From contig JAVJUS010000115.1 in assembly GCA_040220455.1 (NCBI GenBank), forward strand, positions 1 through 19,091: DNA of 19,091 bases, written 5' to 3'. This document shows positions 7,455 to 14,144 of the stretch, one piece after another. The DNA comes from JAVJUS01 sp040220455. GTDB taxonomy: Bacteria; Pseudomonadota; Alphaproteobacteria; DSM-16000; Inquilinaceae. Both the position numbers and the translations under genes were made by a program. The notes below the pieces were generated by a model. That model searched no databases and was not told where the DNA came from. It was given only the letters and a program-made list of their open reading frames with translations. Position 1 is the stretch's first letter. Each line of letters begins with the position of its first letter.

Positions 7455-7601
7455 CCCGGCCGCTGGGTGCCGGGCCCGGGCCGGTCGCGCTCGGGGGGCG
7501 GGCTTGGCAGACGGGCGCCCGCGCGCCAAGATGCGCGCGTTCACGCCGACGCCGATCCCCGCCCGCCGCCCGCCGCGCCGACTGCCCGGGAGACCCCCAT
7601 C

Positions 7602-8570
7602 GTGACGCCGATTTCCGGCAAGGCCGCATCGGCCCCTCGGATCGATTTGCCCACGCCCGACCTGGCGCCGTACCGGGCCGGCAACACGGGCGTGCCCTAC
7701 TACACCACCTTCGACAGCGGCCGGCCGGGCCCGCACCTGATGATCAACGCCCTGATCCACGGCAACGAGCTGTGCGGCGCGGTCGCGGTCGACCATCTGA
7801 TGCGCGCCGGCATCCGCCCCGCCTCGGGCCGGCTGACCCTCGGCTTCGCCAATGTCGCGGCCTACCAGCGCTTCGACCCGGAGGATCCGACCCGGTCGCG
7901 CTATGTCGAGGAGGACATGAACCGGCTTTGGGACCAGGCGACACTCGACGGCCGGCGGCGCACGGTGGAGCGCGATCGGGCCCGCGAGATCCGGCCCCTG
8001 GTCGACACGGTCGACCACCTGCTCGACATCCACTCGATGCACAACGACAGCGCGCCGCTGATGCTCGCCGGGCCGCTGGCCAAGGGCCGCGACCTCGCCC
8101 TCTCGCTGGGTGCCCCGGAATACGTCGTGCTCGACGCCGGCCATGCGGCCGGACGCCGTCTGCGCGACTACGGTGCCTTTGCCGACCCGTCGAGCCCGCG
8201 CTCGGCCCTGCTCGTCGAATGCGGCCAGCACTGGGACAAGCGCTCCGGCGAGGTGGCGATCGACACGGTCTACCGCTTCCTCGCCCGGTTCGACGCGATT
8301 TCATGGGAGACGGCGGAGCCGCATCTGCTGCCCGCGCCGCCGCACCAGAGGCTGATCGAGGTCACCGACGCGGTGACCATCGCCACCGACCGCTTCGTCT
8401 TCGAGGAGCCCTATACCGGCCTCGAGGTCGTGCCGGAGGCGGGCACGCCGATCGCGCGGGACGGCGACCGGCCGATCGTCACGCCCTATGACCGCTGCGT
8501 GCTGATCATGCCGTCGCGCCGTCTCCGGCGCGGCCTGACGGCGGTGCGCCTCGGCCGCTTCGTGGCCTGA
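7602..8570 (+). CDS. Succinylglutamate desuccinylase/aspartoacylase-family (M14) zinc hydrolase
   Basis: A 322-residue carboxypeptidase-like zinc hydrolase of the AstE/AspA group. Zinc ligands are visible as HGNE (His53, Glu56) and DIHS (His144), with the catalytic Glu206 in LLVECGQH. The start is GTG 7602, preceded by GGGAGA about 8 bases upstream. A longer reading from GTG 7467 adds a Pro/Arg/Ala-rich stretch with no family resemblance and was rejected. Enzymes of this group remove acyl groups from amino acids or related amides; the substrate here is unknown, and no arginine-succinyltransferase genes are adjacent. It is followed after 8 bases by the AbrB-family membrane protein, so the two are probably co-transcribed. 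Confidence 0.85.
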   Translation: MTPISGKAASAPRIDLPTPDLAPYRAGNTGVPYYTTFDSGRPGPHLMINALIHGNELCGAVAVDHLMRAGIRPASGRLTLGFANVAAYQRFDPEDPTRSRYVEEDMNRLWDQATLDGRRRTVERDRAREIRPLVDTVDHLLDIHSMHNDSAPLMLAGPLAKGRDLALSLGAPEYVVLDAGHAAGRRLRDYGAFADPSSPRSALLVECGQHWDKRSGEVAIDTVYRFLARFDAISWETAEPHLLPAPPHQRLIEVTDAVTIATDRFVFEEPYTGLEVVPEAGTPIARDGDRPIVTPYDRCVLIMPSRRLRRGLTAVRLGRFVA

Positions 8571-8578
8571 CCGGCGCC

Positions 8579-9733
8579 GTGGCCGGGGAAGGAGAGGATC
8601 GGCGGGCGGGGACGCCCGGCCCCCGCCTCGGCTGGCGCGACCGGCTGCGGGGCATCGACCGGCGCGCGCTCGTGGCGGCGCTGGTGGTCGGCACGGTGGG
8701 CGGCGCGCTGTTCGCCCGGCTCGGCCTGCCGCTCGCCTGGATGATCGGCGCCATGAGCTTCACCACCGGGGCGGCGCTCGCCTCGCGGCGGGTGTCGTGG
8801 CTGACTGTCAAGGTTCCGCCCGGCCTGCGCGGCTTCATGGTCATGATCCTGGGGATCATGCTGGGCAGCCGGTTCGAGCCGGCGCTGCTCGCCACGCTCG
8901 ACCGCTGGGTCGTCAGCCTCGCCGCCCTGCTGCCCTACATCGCCCTGTGCATCGCCATCGGGCATGTCTATCTGCGCCGGGTCGCCGGCTACGATCCGGT
9001 GACGGCCTATTTCACGGCGACGCCCGGCGGGCTGTCGGAGATGGTGCTGGTCGGCGGGTCGCTCGGCGGCGACGAGCGGGCGATCGCGCTCAGCCATTCC
9101 GCCCGGATCATGATCGTCGTCTTCACGGTCCCGGTCTGGTTCCGCCTCGTCGCCGATATCGAGGGGACGTCCGGCACCGGCGCCCTGGGCCCGGCGCTGG
9201 GCGCCGTGCCGCCGGCCGATCTGGCCCTGCTCGCCGCCTGCGCCATCGGCGCGCCGATCGCGCGCCGGCTGAGGATCCCGGCCGCCGTCCTGGTCGGCCC
9301 GATGGTCCTGAGCGCGGCGATCCACCTGGCCGGCGTGACCGGCGGCAGCCCGCCCGGAGTCCTGGTCGCCGCCGCACAGGTCGTCGTCGGCGCGGCGATC
9401 GGCGCGCGCTTCGCCGACGCCACGCCCGCCGCCCTGCTGCGCATCGCCGCCGTGGCCGCCGGGCTGACGGTTCTGCTGGTCGCGGTCGCGCTGGCCTTCG
9501 CGCTCGGCCTCCACGCCGTGACCGGCATCCCGTTGGCGGCCCTGATCCTCGCCTACGCCCCGGGCGGGCTGGCCGAGATGAGCCTGATCGCGCTCGCCCT
9601 CGACGTCGACGCGGCCTTCGTGTCGACCCACCACGTGGTCCGCATCATCGTGATCGTGACCCTGGCCCCCGTCGTCTTCGGCCTGATCGGCCGCCGCGCG
9701 CCGGCGAAGCAGGGTCCGGACGACGAGGGCTAA
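8579..9733 (+). CDS. AbrB-family (AbrB/AmoA-like duplication) membrane protein
   Basis: A 384-residue polytopic membrane protein made of two related halves, each with the motif PGGL(S/A)EM (TPGGLSEMVLVGG in the first, APGGLAEMSLIAL in the second). Other family signs are GLPLAWMIGAMSF near the N-terminus and LGIMLGSRF. About ten hydrophobic segments are present. These proteins are often annotated as AbrB family transcriptional regulator after an E. coli gene said to affect aidB, or as ammonia monooxygenase. Neither label is supported by the sequence, which looks like a transporter or membrane channel with an inverted or tandem duplication. The start is GTG 8579, 8 bases after the preceding stop. 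The stop codon overlaps that of the convergent small secreted protein gene by 3 bases. Confidence 0.85.
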   Translation: MAGEGEDRRAGTPGPRLGWRDRLRGIDRRALVAALVVGTVGGALFARLGLPLAWMIGAMSFTTGAALASRRVSWLTVKVPPGLRGFMVMILGIMLGSRFEPALLATLDRWVVSLAALLPYIALCIAIGHVYLRRVAGYDPVTAYFTATPGGLSEMVLVGGSLGGDERAIALSHSARIMIVVFTVPVWFRLVADIEGTSGTGALGPALGAVPPADLALLAACAIGAPIARRLRIPAAVLVGPMVLSAAIHLAGVTGGSPPGVLVAAAQVVVGAAIGARFADATPAALLRIAAVAAGLTVLLVAVALAFALGLHAVTGIPLAALILAYAPGGLAEMSLIALALDVDAAFVSTHHVVRIIVIVTLAPVVFGLIGRRAPAKQGPDDEG

Positions 9734-10119
9734 AGCTCCAGCGTCTCCGCCTCGCCCCCGCCGCCCTCGGGCGGGACCGGCGGGCGCGGCGGCTCGGGGC
9801 CGTCGGGGCCGGGCGGCTCGGGCGCCCCCTCGCCGCTTTCACCCTCCGGGTCCGCGCGGCGCCTGAGGATGATGTCGCCGTCCTCGGTGATCTCCGGCAT
9901 CTCGTAGCGCGGCAGGCCCTCGAGCAGGCCTTCGAGCTGGTCGAGGAAGCGGTTGAGCTCGTCGAGCGGGGCGCCCGGCGGCGCGTCCTCGGCCGGCGGC
10001 CTCGTCTCGCCGTCCTGCGCGCCGGCCGGGCCCGCCGGGCCTGACAGCGCGGCACCCAGCGCCACGGCGAAGGCCACGGTAGAACGGAACGCGCGGGAGT
10101 GCCTGCAAGGCGTGCGCAT
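9730..10119 (-). CDS. Small secreted protein with PEI...GDIILRRR motif, Pro/Glu-rich tail
   Basis: A 129-residue protein of unknown function. Residues 1-34 look like a signal peptide ending GPAGA, so it is predicted to be periplasmic. A short amphipathic helix (about 52-69, LDELNRFLDQLEGLLEGL) is followed by YEMPEITEDGDIILRRR (72-88) and then a Pro/Gly/Glu-rich, probably disordered tail ending TLEL. The PEI...GDII(I/L)RR core resembles small alphaproteobacterial proteins that databases often label AAA+ family ATPase; there is no Walker motif or ATPase domain here, so that name would be wrong. ATG 10117-10119 is chosen because it opens the signal peptide; the ribosome binding site is weak. It is divergent from fur and overlaps the AbrB-family gene at the stops. 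Confidence 0.7.
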   Translation of the reverse strand: MRTPCRHSRAFRSTVAFAVALGAALSGPAGPAGAQDGETRPPAEDAPPGAPLDELNRFLDQLEGLLEGLPRYEMPEITEDGDIILRRRADPEGESGEGAPEPPGPDGPEPPRPPVPPEGGGGEAETLEL

Positions 10120-10296
10120 GACGGTCTCGCCGATGAAAGATGAGAAGGGGCTTTCCGAGGGCGACGCTCGGACGGGATTGTGGCGAGGCCGCGGCGGCGC
10201 GCGGGACGTGTGAGTCGCTCGGGGCTTGCAGCCTGCGGCCACCATGGCAAGATACCGGCTGCGATATCATTGCCGCCCGGGAGCCGCGACAGCGCC

Positions 10297-10704
10297 ATGA
10301 CCGAGCTCGAACGCCGCATCGCCGATGCCGGGCTGAAGATGACGGGACAGCGACGCCTGATCCTCCAGGTGCTCGACGATTCCCCCGATCATCCCTCGGT
10401 CGAGACGGTGCACGAGCGCGCGCGGGCGATCGATCCGGGAATCAGCCTCGCGACCGTCTACCGGACGCTCCAGGTCCTTGCCGACCTGGAGATCGTGCAG
10501 CGCCACGCCTTCAACGACGAGCCGGCGCGCTTCGACACGAACACCGAGCATCACCATCATCTCATCGATCTGGACAGCGGCGCGGTGATCGAGTTCCAGA
10601 GCGAGGAGCTCGAAGCGCTCAAGCAGAAGATCGCGGAGAGGCTCGGCTACGAGCTGACCGACCACAGGCTGGAACTCTATGGCCACAAGAAACCGTCCCG
10701 ATAG
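10297..10704 (+). CDS. fur: Fur-family metalloregulator (Fur/Mur type)
   Basis: A 135-residue transcriptional repressor with an N-terminal winged helix (KMTGQRRLILQVL at 14-26, recognition helix LATVYRTLQVL at 51-61) and a C-terminal metal/dimer domain (TEHHHHLIDLDSGAVIEF at 83-100, ending LTDHRLELYG). The CxxC zinc motifs of gamma-proteobacterial Fur are absent, as in alphaproteobacterial Fur/Mur proteins, many of which sense manganese rather than iron. It is less like Irr, since no heme-regulatory motif is visible. ATG 10297 gives the usual beginning; a longer open frame upstream has no family similarity. An AT-rich GATATCAT at 10263-10270 may contain its -10 element. The 3' end overlaps the next gene by 26 bases. 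Iron versus manganese sensing is not decided. Confidence 0.9.
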   Translation: MTELERRIADAGLKMTGQRRLILQVLDDSPDHPSVETVHERARAIDPGISLATVYRTLQVLADLEIVQRHAFNDEPARFDTNTEHHHHLIDLDSGAVIEFQSEELEALKQKIAERLGYELTDHRLELYGHKKPSR

Positions 10705-10936
10705 CTACGCCGCCATCGGCGGCATCGACTGCGGTCCGGACGCGGGCGAGGAAGCCATGTGCGTCTGCCGCGACGCGGTGCGCCGCTGCTATGCGGGCAT
10801 GACGACGAGCGGCGCCTCGCCCAAGGTGGCGCTGGAGGCCGCGACCCGCGTCTACCGCCATCACCACCCCGAAGCCTCGCCCGAGCTGTCCCGGACGACG
10901 GTGGAGGTCTGGGTCTACGACGGCGCGATGCACTGA
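10679..10936 (+). CDS. Hypothetical 85-residue protein overlapping fur
   Basis: A small, presumably cytoplasmic protein with no recognised domain. A core reading RDAVRRCYAGMTTSGASPKVALEAATRVYRHHHPE (residues 31-65) looks helical and resembles short alphaproteobacterial hypothetical proteins that carry an (A/R)VYR.HHPE segment. Four Cys (18, 28, 30, 37) and three consecutive His (61-63) could bind metal, which is notable beside a metalloregulator but remains inference. The start ATG 10679 lies within the last codons of fur, giving a 26-base overlap and probable translational coupling. An internal ATG at 10757 would remove the N-terminal third, including one Cys, and cannot be excluded. Confidence 0.65.
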   Translation: MATRNRPDSYAAIGGIDCGPDAGEEAMCVCRDAVRRCYAGMTTSGASPKVALEAATRVYRHHHPEASPELSRTTVEVWVYDGAMH

Positions 10937-10943
10937 CTTACCC

Positions 10944-10964
10944 GGGCGGGCCGACAGGCCGCCC
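10944..10964 (+). terminator. Short GC hairpin after the fur-hypothetical pair
   Basis: GGGCGGGCC pairs with GGCCGCCC around a GACA loop with one bulged G, starting 8 bases after the stop of the 85-residue gene. No T-tract follows, so its role as a terminator is tentative. Confidence 0.3.
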
Positions 10965-11159
10965 TGACAGCGCCGCCCCGTCATCCCCGGTCGGTCCCCG
11001 CGCGCCGGTGGCGGATCGCCTTCGCGTTTCTCCTCCCGATCGCTTGTGCGCGCCGGCGCGAGCGGGTCTTATCGCCCCCGAACGACGGCCGCGCGCCTCT
11101 TGCTGCGCGGCTGAACGCCGGCAAAGCGCGAAAGAGCGCACGAAGGGGGAAACGCGGCC

Positions 11160-11912
11160 ATGAACCGGATCGATCTCGCAGGCAAGCGCGCCATCGTCAC
11201 GGGCGGCGCCCAGGGCATCGGGCGCGCCGTGGCAGAGCGGCTGCTGGCCTCCGGCGCGGCGGTCGCCTGCTGGGACCGGGACACCGCGCTGCTGGAGACG
11301 GCCTGCGCGGAGATGGGCAAGGCCGGCACGGCGGTGCCGGTGACGGTCGAACTGACCGACCTGGCCGCCGTCGAGGCCGCGGTCGGCCGCACCGCGGAGG
11401 CGCTGGGCGGCATCGACATCATGGTCAACAACGCCGGCATCGCCGGGCCCAACGCCACCGTCGCCGACTACCCGGCCGACGCCTGGCGCCAGGTGATCGA
11501 CGTCGACCTCAACGCCGTTTTCTACTGCTGCCGCTCGGTCGTGCCGCGGATGGTCGACCAGGGCTACGGCCGGATCGTCAACGTCGCCTCGATCGCCGGC
11601 AAGGAGGGCAACCCGAACGCCAGCGCCTATTCCGCCGCCAAGGCCGGCGTCATCGCCCTGACCAAGAGCCTGGGCAAGGAGCTGGCGGGCCACGACATCG
11701 CGGTCAACTGCATCACCCCGGCCGCCGCGCGCACCGCCATCTTCGACCAGATGGCGCAGAGCCACATCGACTACATGCTCTCCAAGATCCCGCGGAACCG
11801 CTTCGTCCAGGTCGACGAGGTCGCCGCCATGGTCGCCTGGCTCGTCTCGGCCGAGAACAGCTTCACCACCGGCGCGGTCTTCGACCTATCCGGCGGGCGC
11901 GCGACCTACTGA
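11160..11912 (+). CDS. Short-chain dehydrogenase/reductase (classical SDR)
   Basis: A 250-residue NAD(P)-dependent oxidoreductase. The Rossmann motif is TGGAQGIG (14-21), the NNAGIAG element is at 90-96, and the catalytic set is Ser144 (NVASIAG), Tyr157 and Lys161 (SAYSAAKAG). An acidic residue after beta-2 (CWDRD) suggests preference for NAD(H). The C-terminal part (TPAAARTAIFDQM... and FTTGAVFDLSGGRATY) is a distinctive subfamily of sugar/alcohol-type SDRs; the substrate is unknown. The start is ATG 11160, with AAGGGGGA about 8 bases upstream. The gene stands alone between a 223-base gap and the convergent L,D-transpeptidase. It could be annotated FabG-like, but there is no fatty-acid synthesis context. 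Confidence 0.9.
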   Translation: MNRIDLAGKRAIVTGGAQGIGRAVAERLLASGAAVACWDRDTALLETACAEMGKAGTAVPVTVELTDLAAVEAAVGRTAEALGGIDIMVNNAGIAGPNATVADYPADAWRQVIDVDLNAVFYCCRSVVPRMVDQGYGRIVNVASIAGKEGNPNASAYSAAKAGVIALTKSLGKELAGHDIAVNCITPAAARTAIFDQMAQSHIDYMLSKIPRNRFVQVDEVAAMVAWLVSAENSFTTGAVFDLSGGRATY

Positions 11913-11962
11913 GGGGCAGCCGCAGGACGGCGGACGGGAGAGACGCGGCCCGGTCGGGGCGC

Positions 11963-12700
11963 TCAGGGCCGGATCAGGATCGGCGTGCCGACCGGCGTCA
12001 GGGCCGCGATCTCCTCGATCGCCTCGTTGTGGACGGCGATGCAGCCCTCGGTCCAGTCGACATAGTTGGCGAGGCTGCCCATCGCCGCGTTCTCGGGCGC
12101 AAGGCCGTGGATGACGATGTCGCCGCCCGGATCCAGGCCGGCTTCCCGGGCGAACGCGACGTCCTCCGCGTCGGGATAGGAGATCGCCAGCGACAGGTGG
12201 AAGCGGCTCGCCGGGTTCAGGCCGGTGATGTGGTAGCGGCCTTCGGGCGTGCGCCCGTCGCCGGCCCGGCGCTTGGCCCCCGTCGGCTCCCGCCCCAGCG
12301 CGACTCGGTAGCTGCGCAGGACCGCGCCATCGCGCATGAGGAACAACCGGCGGTCCGACTTGTCGACGATCAGCTCGTCCGCCGGGCCGGTCGGCGTCGC
12401 CGTCGCGATCGCGGCGACGCGGGCCAGGACGGTGCGGTCGACGATCACGGCGGGTCCCATCGGCCCCGCCTCCGCCGCGGCGCCCCCCGCCGCGTCCGTC
12501 ACGGCCGGCCGCGGCGCGGGCACCGGCACCACGGGCACCGCCGACTCGGCCAGCCGCTCCCCGCCGGACGCCAGGCCGGGACCGGCGACGGGCGCGAGAG
12601 CCAGCAGGACAGCAAGGCCGACAAGGCCGATCGCGCGCCAGGTCAGGGCACGGGGGCGCCTGAGCAGGCGGGCGGCGGAGGATCGCGCGACACGCATCAT
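11963..12700 (-). CDS. L,D-transpeptidase (YkuD family, YafK-like motif), membrane-anchored
   Basis: A 245-residue envelope protein. A basic N-terminus and one hydrophobic segment (about residues 23-45) act as an anchor or signal. A Pro/Ala-rich linker follows, then the YkuD catalytic domain, with RTPEGRYHITG and the active-site span from His198 (VIHGLAPENAA) to Cys220 (DWTEGCIAV). The motif DWTEGCIAVHN has Ala in place of the Arg common after GC(I/V) and matches the YafK/DpaA-like branch, whose members cross-link peptidoglycan or detach lipoprotein from it. The start is the ATG pair at 12695-12700; a weak ribosome binding site makes either possible, and the longer frame to 12787 lacks a plausible N-terminus. 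It is downstream of the tRNA-Leu gene on the same strand. Confidence 0.87.
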   Translation of the reverse strand: MMRVARSSAARLLRRPRALTWRAIGLVGLAVLLALAPVAGPGLASGGERLAESAVPVVPVPAPRPAVTDAAGGAAAEAGPMGPAVIVDRTVLARVAAIATATPTGPADELIVDKSDRRLFLMRDGAVLRSYRVALGREPTGAKRRAGDGRTPEGRYHITGLNPASRFHLSLAISYPDAEDVAFAREAGLDPGGDIVIHGLAPENAAMGSLANYVDWTEGCIAVHNEAIEEIAALTPVGTPILIRP

Positions 12701-12816
12701 GGACTGCGGATACGCGATTTTTCCTGCGCCGACAAGGCTGGAGCGCCCGGGCTTCGCGTACGGGCTCAAGGGTCCCGCCGGCCGCATTCGTATCCCACCG
12801 TGTCACACCGACCATC

Positions 12817-12851
12817 GGCCCCGGTGGTTGCCCACCGCGCAGCGGGGGGCC
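12817..12851 (-). terminator. Nested GC hairpin downstream of tRNA-Leu
   Basis: An inner stem of CGGTGG and CCACCG (12822-12827 with 12832-12837, loop TTGC) is enclosed by GGCCCC (12817-12822) and GGGGCC (12846-12851). It lies about 40 bases past the tRNA 3' end in its direction of transcription. No T-tract is present on the minus strand, so it may be only a stable structure. Confidence 0.25.
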
Positions 12852-12892
12852 ACGCCACCGCCGGCCGAAGGGGCCCGCCCCCGCCGCGCCGC

Positions 12893-12978
12893 TGGTCCGG
12901 GCTGCGGGACTCGAACCCGCACGGGCAATGCCCAAGCGATTTTAAGTCGCTTGCGTCTACCGGTTCCGCCAAGCCCGG
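12893..12978 (-). tRNA. tRNA-Leu (anticodon UAA), CCA encoded
   Basis: An 86-base class-II tRNA read on the minus strand. The acceptor stem is CCGGGCT (5') paired with AGCCCGG, then discriminator A and encoded CCA (12893-12895). The D-arm reads GGCGGAACCGGTAGACGC, which is typical of Leu. The anticodon stem AGCGA/TCGCT encloses the loop CTTAAAA, giving anticodon UAA. The variable arm is GGGC-ATT-GCCC and the T-arm is TGCGG-GTTCGAGT-CCGCA. It decodes UUA and UUG, codons that are rare in so GC-rich a genome. Confidence 0.97.
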
Positions 12979-12992
12979 AGCACGACGACGCG

Positions 12993-13020
12993 ACCTTAGC
13001 GCGTGCGTTTCGCCGCGCAA
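12993..13020 (-). promoter_or_regulatory. Candidate promoter of tRNA-Leu
   Basis: On the minus strand TTGCGC (13015-13020) and TAAGGT (12993-12998) are spaced by 16 bases, and the tRNA begins 14 bases after the second hexamer. Both are partial matches to -35 and -10 consensus; position is the main support. Confidence 0.4.
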
Positions 13021-13076
13021 AGCGGGCGGTTCGGCCCCCTCGAAACGAGGGCGCCGCGGCGCCATCTTGCCGGGCG

Positions 13077-13244
13077 ATGTCGGACACCGAACGCCTGCTC
13101 TATCTTCTCGGCCTGGTGCTGCTGATCGCGCCGGTCGCCCTGCGCCTGCGTCGAAGGCCGCGCTCGGCGCTGCTGTATGTCGGCCTGTGGGTCGGGATCG
13201 CCGGCGTGCTGGCGCTGGCCTACCAGCTCCTCTACGGCGGATAG
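13077..13244 (+). CDS. Small (55-residue) two-helix membrane protein
   Basis: The ATG at 13077 opens a 55-residue protein with two hydrophobic segments (about residues 7-24 and 33-52) separated by a basic turn, LRLRRRPRS, which suggests an inner-membrane hairpin with its loop in the cytoplasm. No domain is recognised. The N-terminal MSDTERLLYLLGLVLL style is reminiscent of the membrane-anchor part of some alphaproteobacterial proteins, but no second domain follows. GC at third positions is high in this frame, which supports coding. The gene lies between the divergent tRNA-Leu and a REP-like cluster that separates it from the convergent parA. Function unknown. Confidence 0.6.
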   Translation: MSDTERLLYLLGLVLLIAPVALRLRRRPRSALLYVGLWVGIAGVLALAYQLLYGG

Positions 13245-13270
13245 CTCAGGCGACGGAGCACGCCGAACCG

Positions 13271-13300
13271 CGTCGGGTTCTCTTCGTTCACCCGACCTAC
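13271..13300 (-). repeat. REP-like palindrome, copy 1
   Basis: This 30-base unit has inverted arms GTCGGGT (13272-13278) and ACCCGAC (13290-13296) around TCTCTTCGTTC. Read on the minus strand it begins GTAG followed by the palindrome, the layout typical of REP sequences linked to RAYT transposases. It is identical to the copy at 13372-13401. Confidence 0.8.
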
Positions 13301-13313
13301 GCCGAACCGTCGC

Positions 13314-13343
13314 GTAGGTCGGTCGAGCGCGAGCGAGCCCGAC
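13314..13343 (+). repeat. REP-like palindrome, copy 2 (opposite orientation, diverged)
   Basis: This unit runs from GTAGGTCGG to CCCGAC in the opposite orientation to its two neighbours. The ends match the other copies while the middle (TCGAGCGCGAGCGAG) differs. With copy 1 it forms an inverted pair, as in REPIN arrangements. Confidence 0.65.
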
Positions 13344-13371
13344 ATCGCCGGCGGTCGGTCCCGTCCGTGGC

Positions 13372-13401
13372 CGTCGGGTTCTCTTCGTTCACCCGACCTA
13401 C
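13372..13401 (-). repeat. REP-like palindrome, copy 3
   Basis: Identical over all 30 bases to copy 1 at 13271-13300 and in the same orientation. It ends 13 bases before the stop codon of parA (13414), so the cluster fills the space between two convergent genes, a common REP location, and may end transcription on both sides. Confidence 0.8.
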
Positions 13402-13413
13402 ACGCGCGCGAGC

Positions 13414-14043
13414 CTACACTTGCGCCAGGATCTCCTCGGCCAGCGCGCGGATCTCCTCCGCGGCGCGCGACGTGCGCGAGGTCTCCGTCACGCTGCGGCC
13501 GGCCATGAGCGCGGAGGCGTAGGCGACGCGGTTGCCGATGCGCGCGGCGGCGACCGGCGCGCCCAGCTCGTCGATCCGGGCGATGACCTCGTCGGCCAAC
13601 GTCGCGCGCGGCGGGACCCGGTTGAGGACGAGGAGCACGGGCCGCTTCTCCTGCGCCGCCATGTCGACGGTCGGCCGGCTCGCCCACAGGTCCATCGGGC
13701 TCGGCTGGACGGGCAGCAGGACGAGAGCGGCGGCGCGCACGGCGATGCGGGCCTCGGTCTCCATGTGCGGGGGGCTGTCGATCAGCACCACGTCGTGGTC
13801 GCGGGCCAGCCGCTCGACCTCCGCCGCCGTGCGCCAGCCGCCGATCCGGCGATGGGTGATCCCGGTCTCGCCCAGCGCTTCCTCGCGCGCCTCCATCCAG
13901 CGGCTGAGGCTCGCCTGCGGGTCGATGTCGACGGTCGCGACGCGCCGCCCGGACGCGGCGAGCGCGACTGCCAGATGGGCGACCAGCGTGGTCTTGCCCG
14001 CCCCGCCCTTCTGCTGGGCGACCGTCAGGATCGTGCCGGCCAT
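13414..14043 (-). CDS. parA: Orphan ParA/MinD-family ATPase
   Basis: A 209-residue ATPase of the ParA type. The deviant Walker A is KGGAGKTT (12-19), DIDPQ is at 40-44 and VVLIDSPPH (86-94) is the Walker B region. The short length and lack of an N-terminal DNA-binding domain suit the small ParA-like proteins that position plasmids, chemoreceptor clusters or other cargo on the nucleoid. No ParB gene or parS-like array is visible next to it, so it is an orphan. The start ATG 14041-14043 has a strong GGAGGAGG site about 6 bases upstream. An EAL phosphodiesterase gene ends 101 bases upstream on the same strand; an imperfect hairpin (14083-14105, GCCG...CGGC with inner GTCA/TGAC) lies in that gap. 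The cargo cannot be inferred. Confidence 0.88.
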   Translation of the reverse strand: MAGTILTVAQQKGGAGKTTLVAHLAVALAASGRRVATVDIDPQASLSRWMEAREEALGETGITHRRIGGWRTAAEVERLARDHDVVLIDSPPHMETEARIAVRAAALVLLPVQPSPMDLWASRPTVDMAAQEKRPVLLVLNRVPPRATLADEVIARIDELGAPVAAARIGNRVAYASALMAGRSVTETSRTSRAAEEIRALAEEILAQV

Positions 14044-14144
14044 GCGCGCCTCCTCCGGTCCGGACCCGGGTGGTTCGAGTCGGCCGGTAAGTCAGTCTGA
14101 CCGGCGCTCTTGCGCACCGCAACAGGACACCCGCGACTCGCCTT

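Noticed and set aside
6303..8231. A 642-codon minus-strand open frame across cysQ, nadK and the metallohydrolase
   Set aside because: It runs antisense to three well-supported genes, has low-complexity Arg/Ala/His composition and no domain; the third-position GC pattern follows the plus-strand genes.
10225..10270. A Fur/Mur box or full promoter upstream of fur
   Set aside because: GATATCAT and TTGCAG are present, but spacing and symmetry do not fit a Fur or Mur box, and no -35/-10 pair is convincing.
11899..11909. CGCGACCTAC at the end of the SDR gene as a REP-like end
   Set aside because: It encodes the conserved C-terminal RATY of the SDR and no matching GTCGCG arm precedes it.
12029..13522. 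A 497-codon plus-strand open frame across the L,D-transpeptidase and tRNA-Leu
   Set aside because: It reads through a tRNA gene and antisense to a transpeptidase with complete catalytic motifs, and its product has no recognisable domain.
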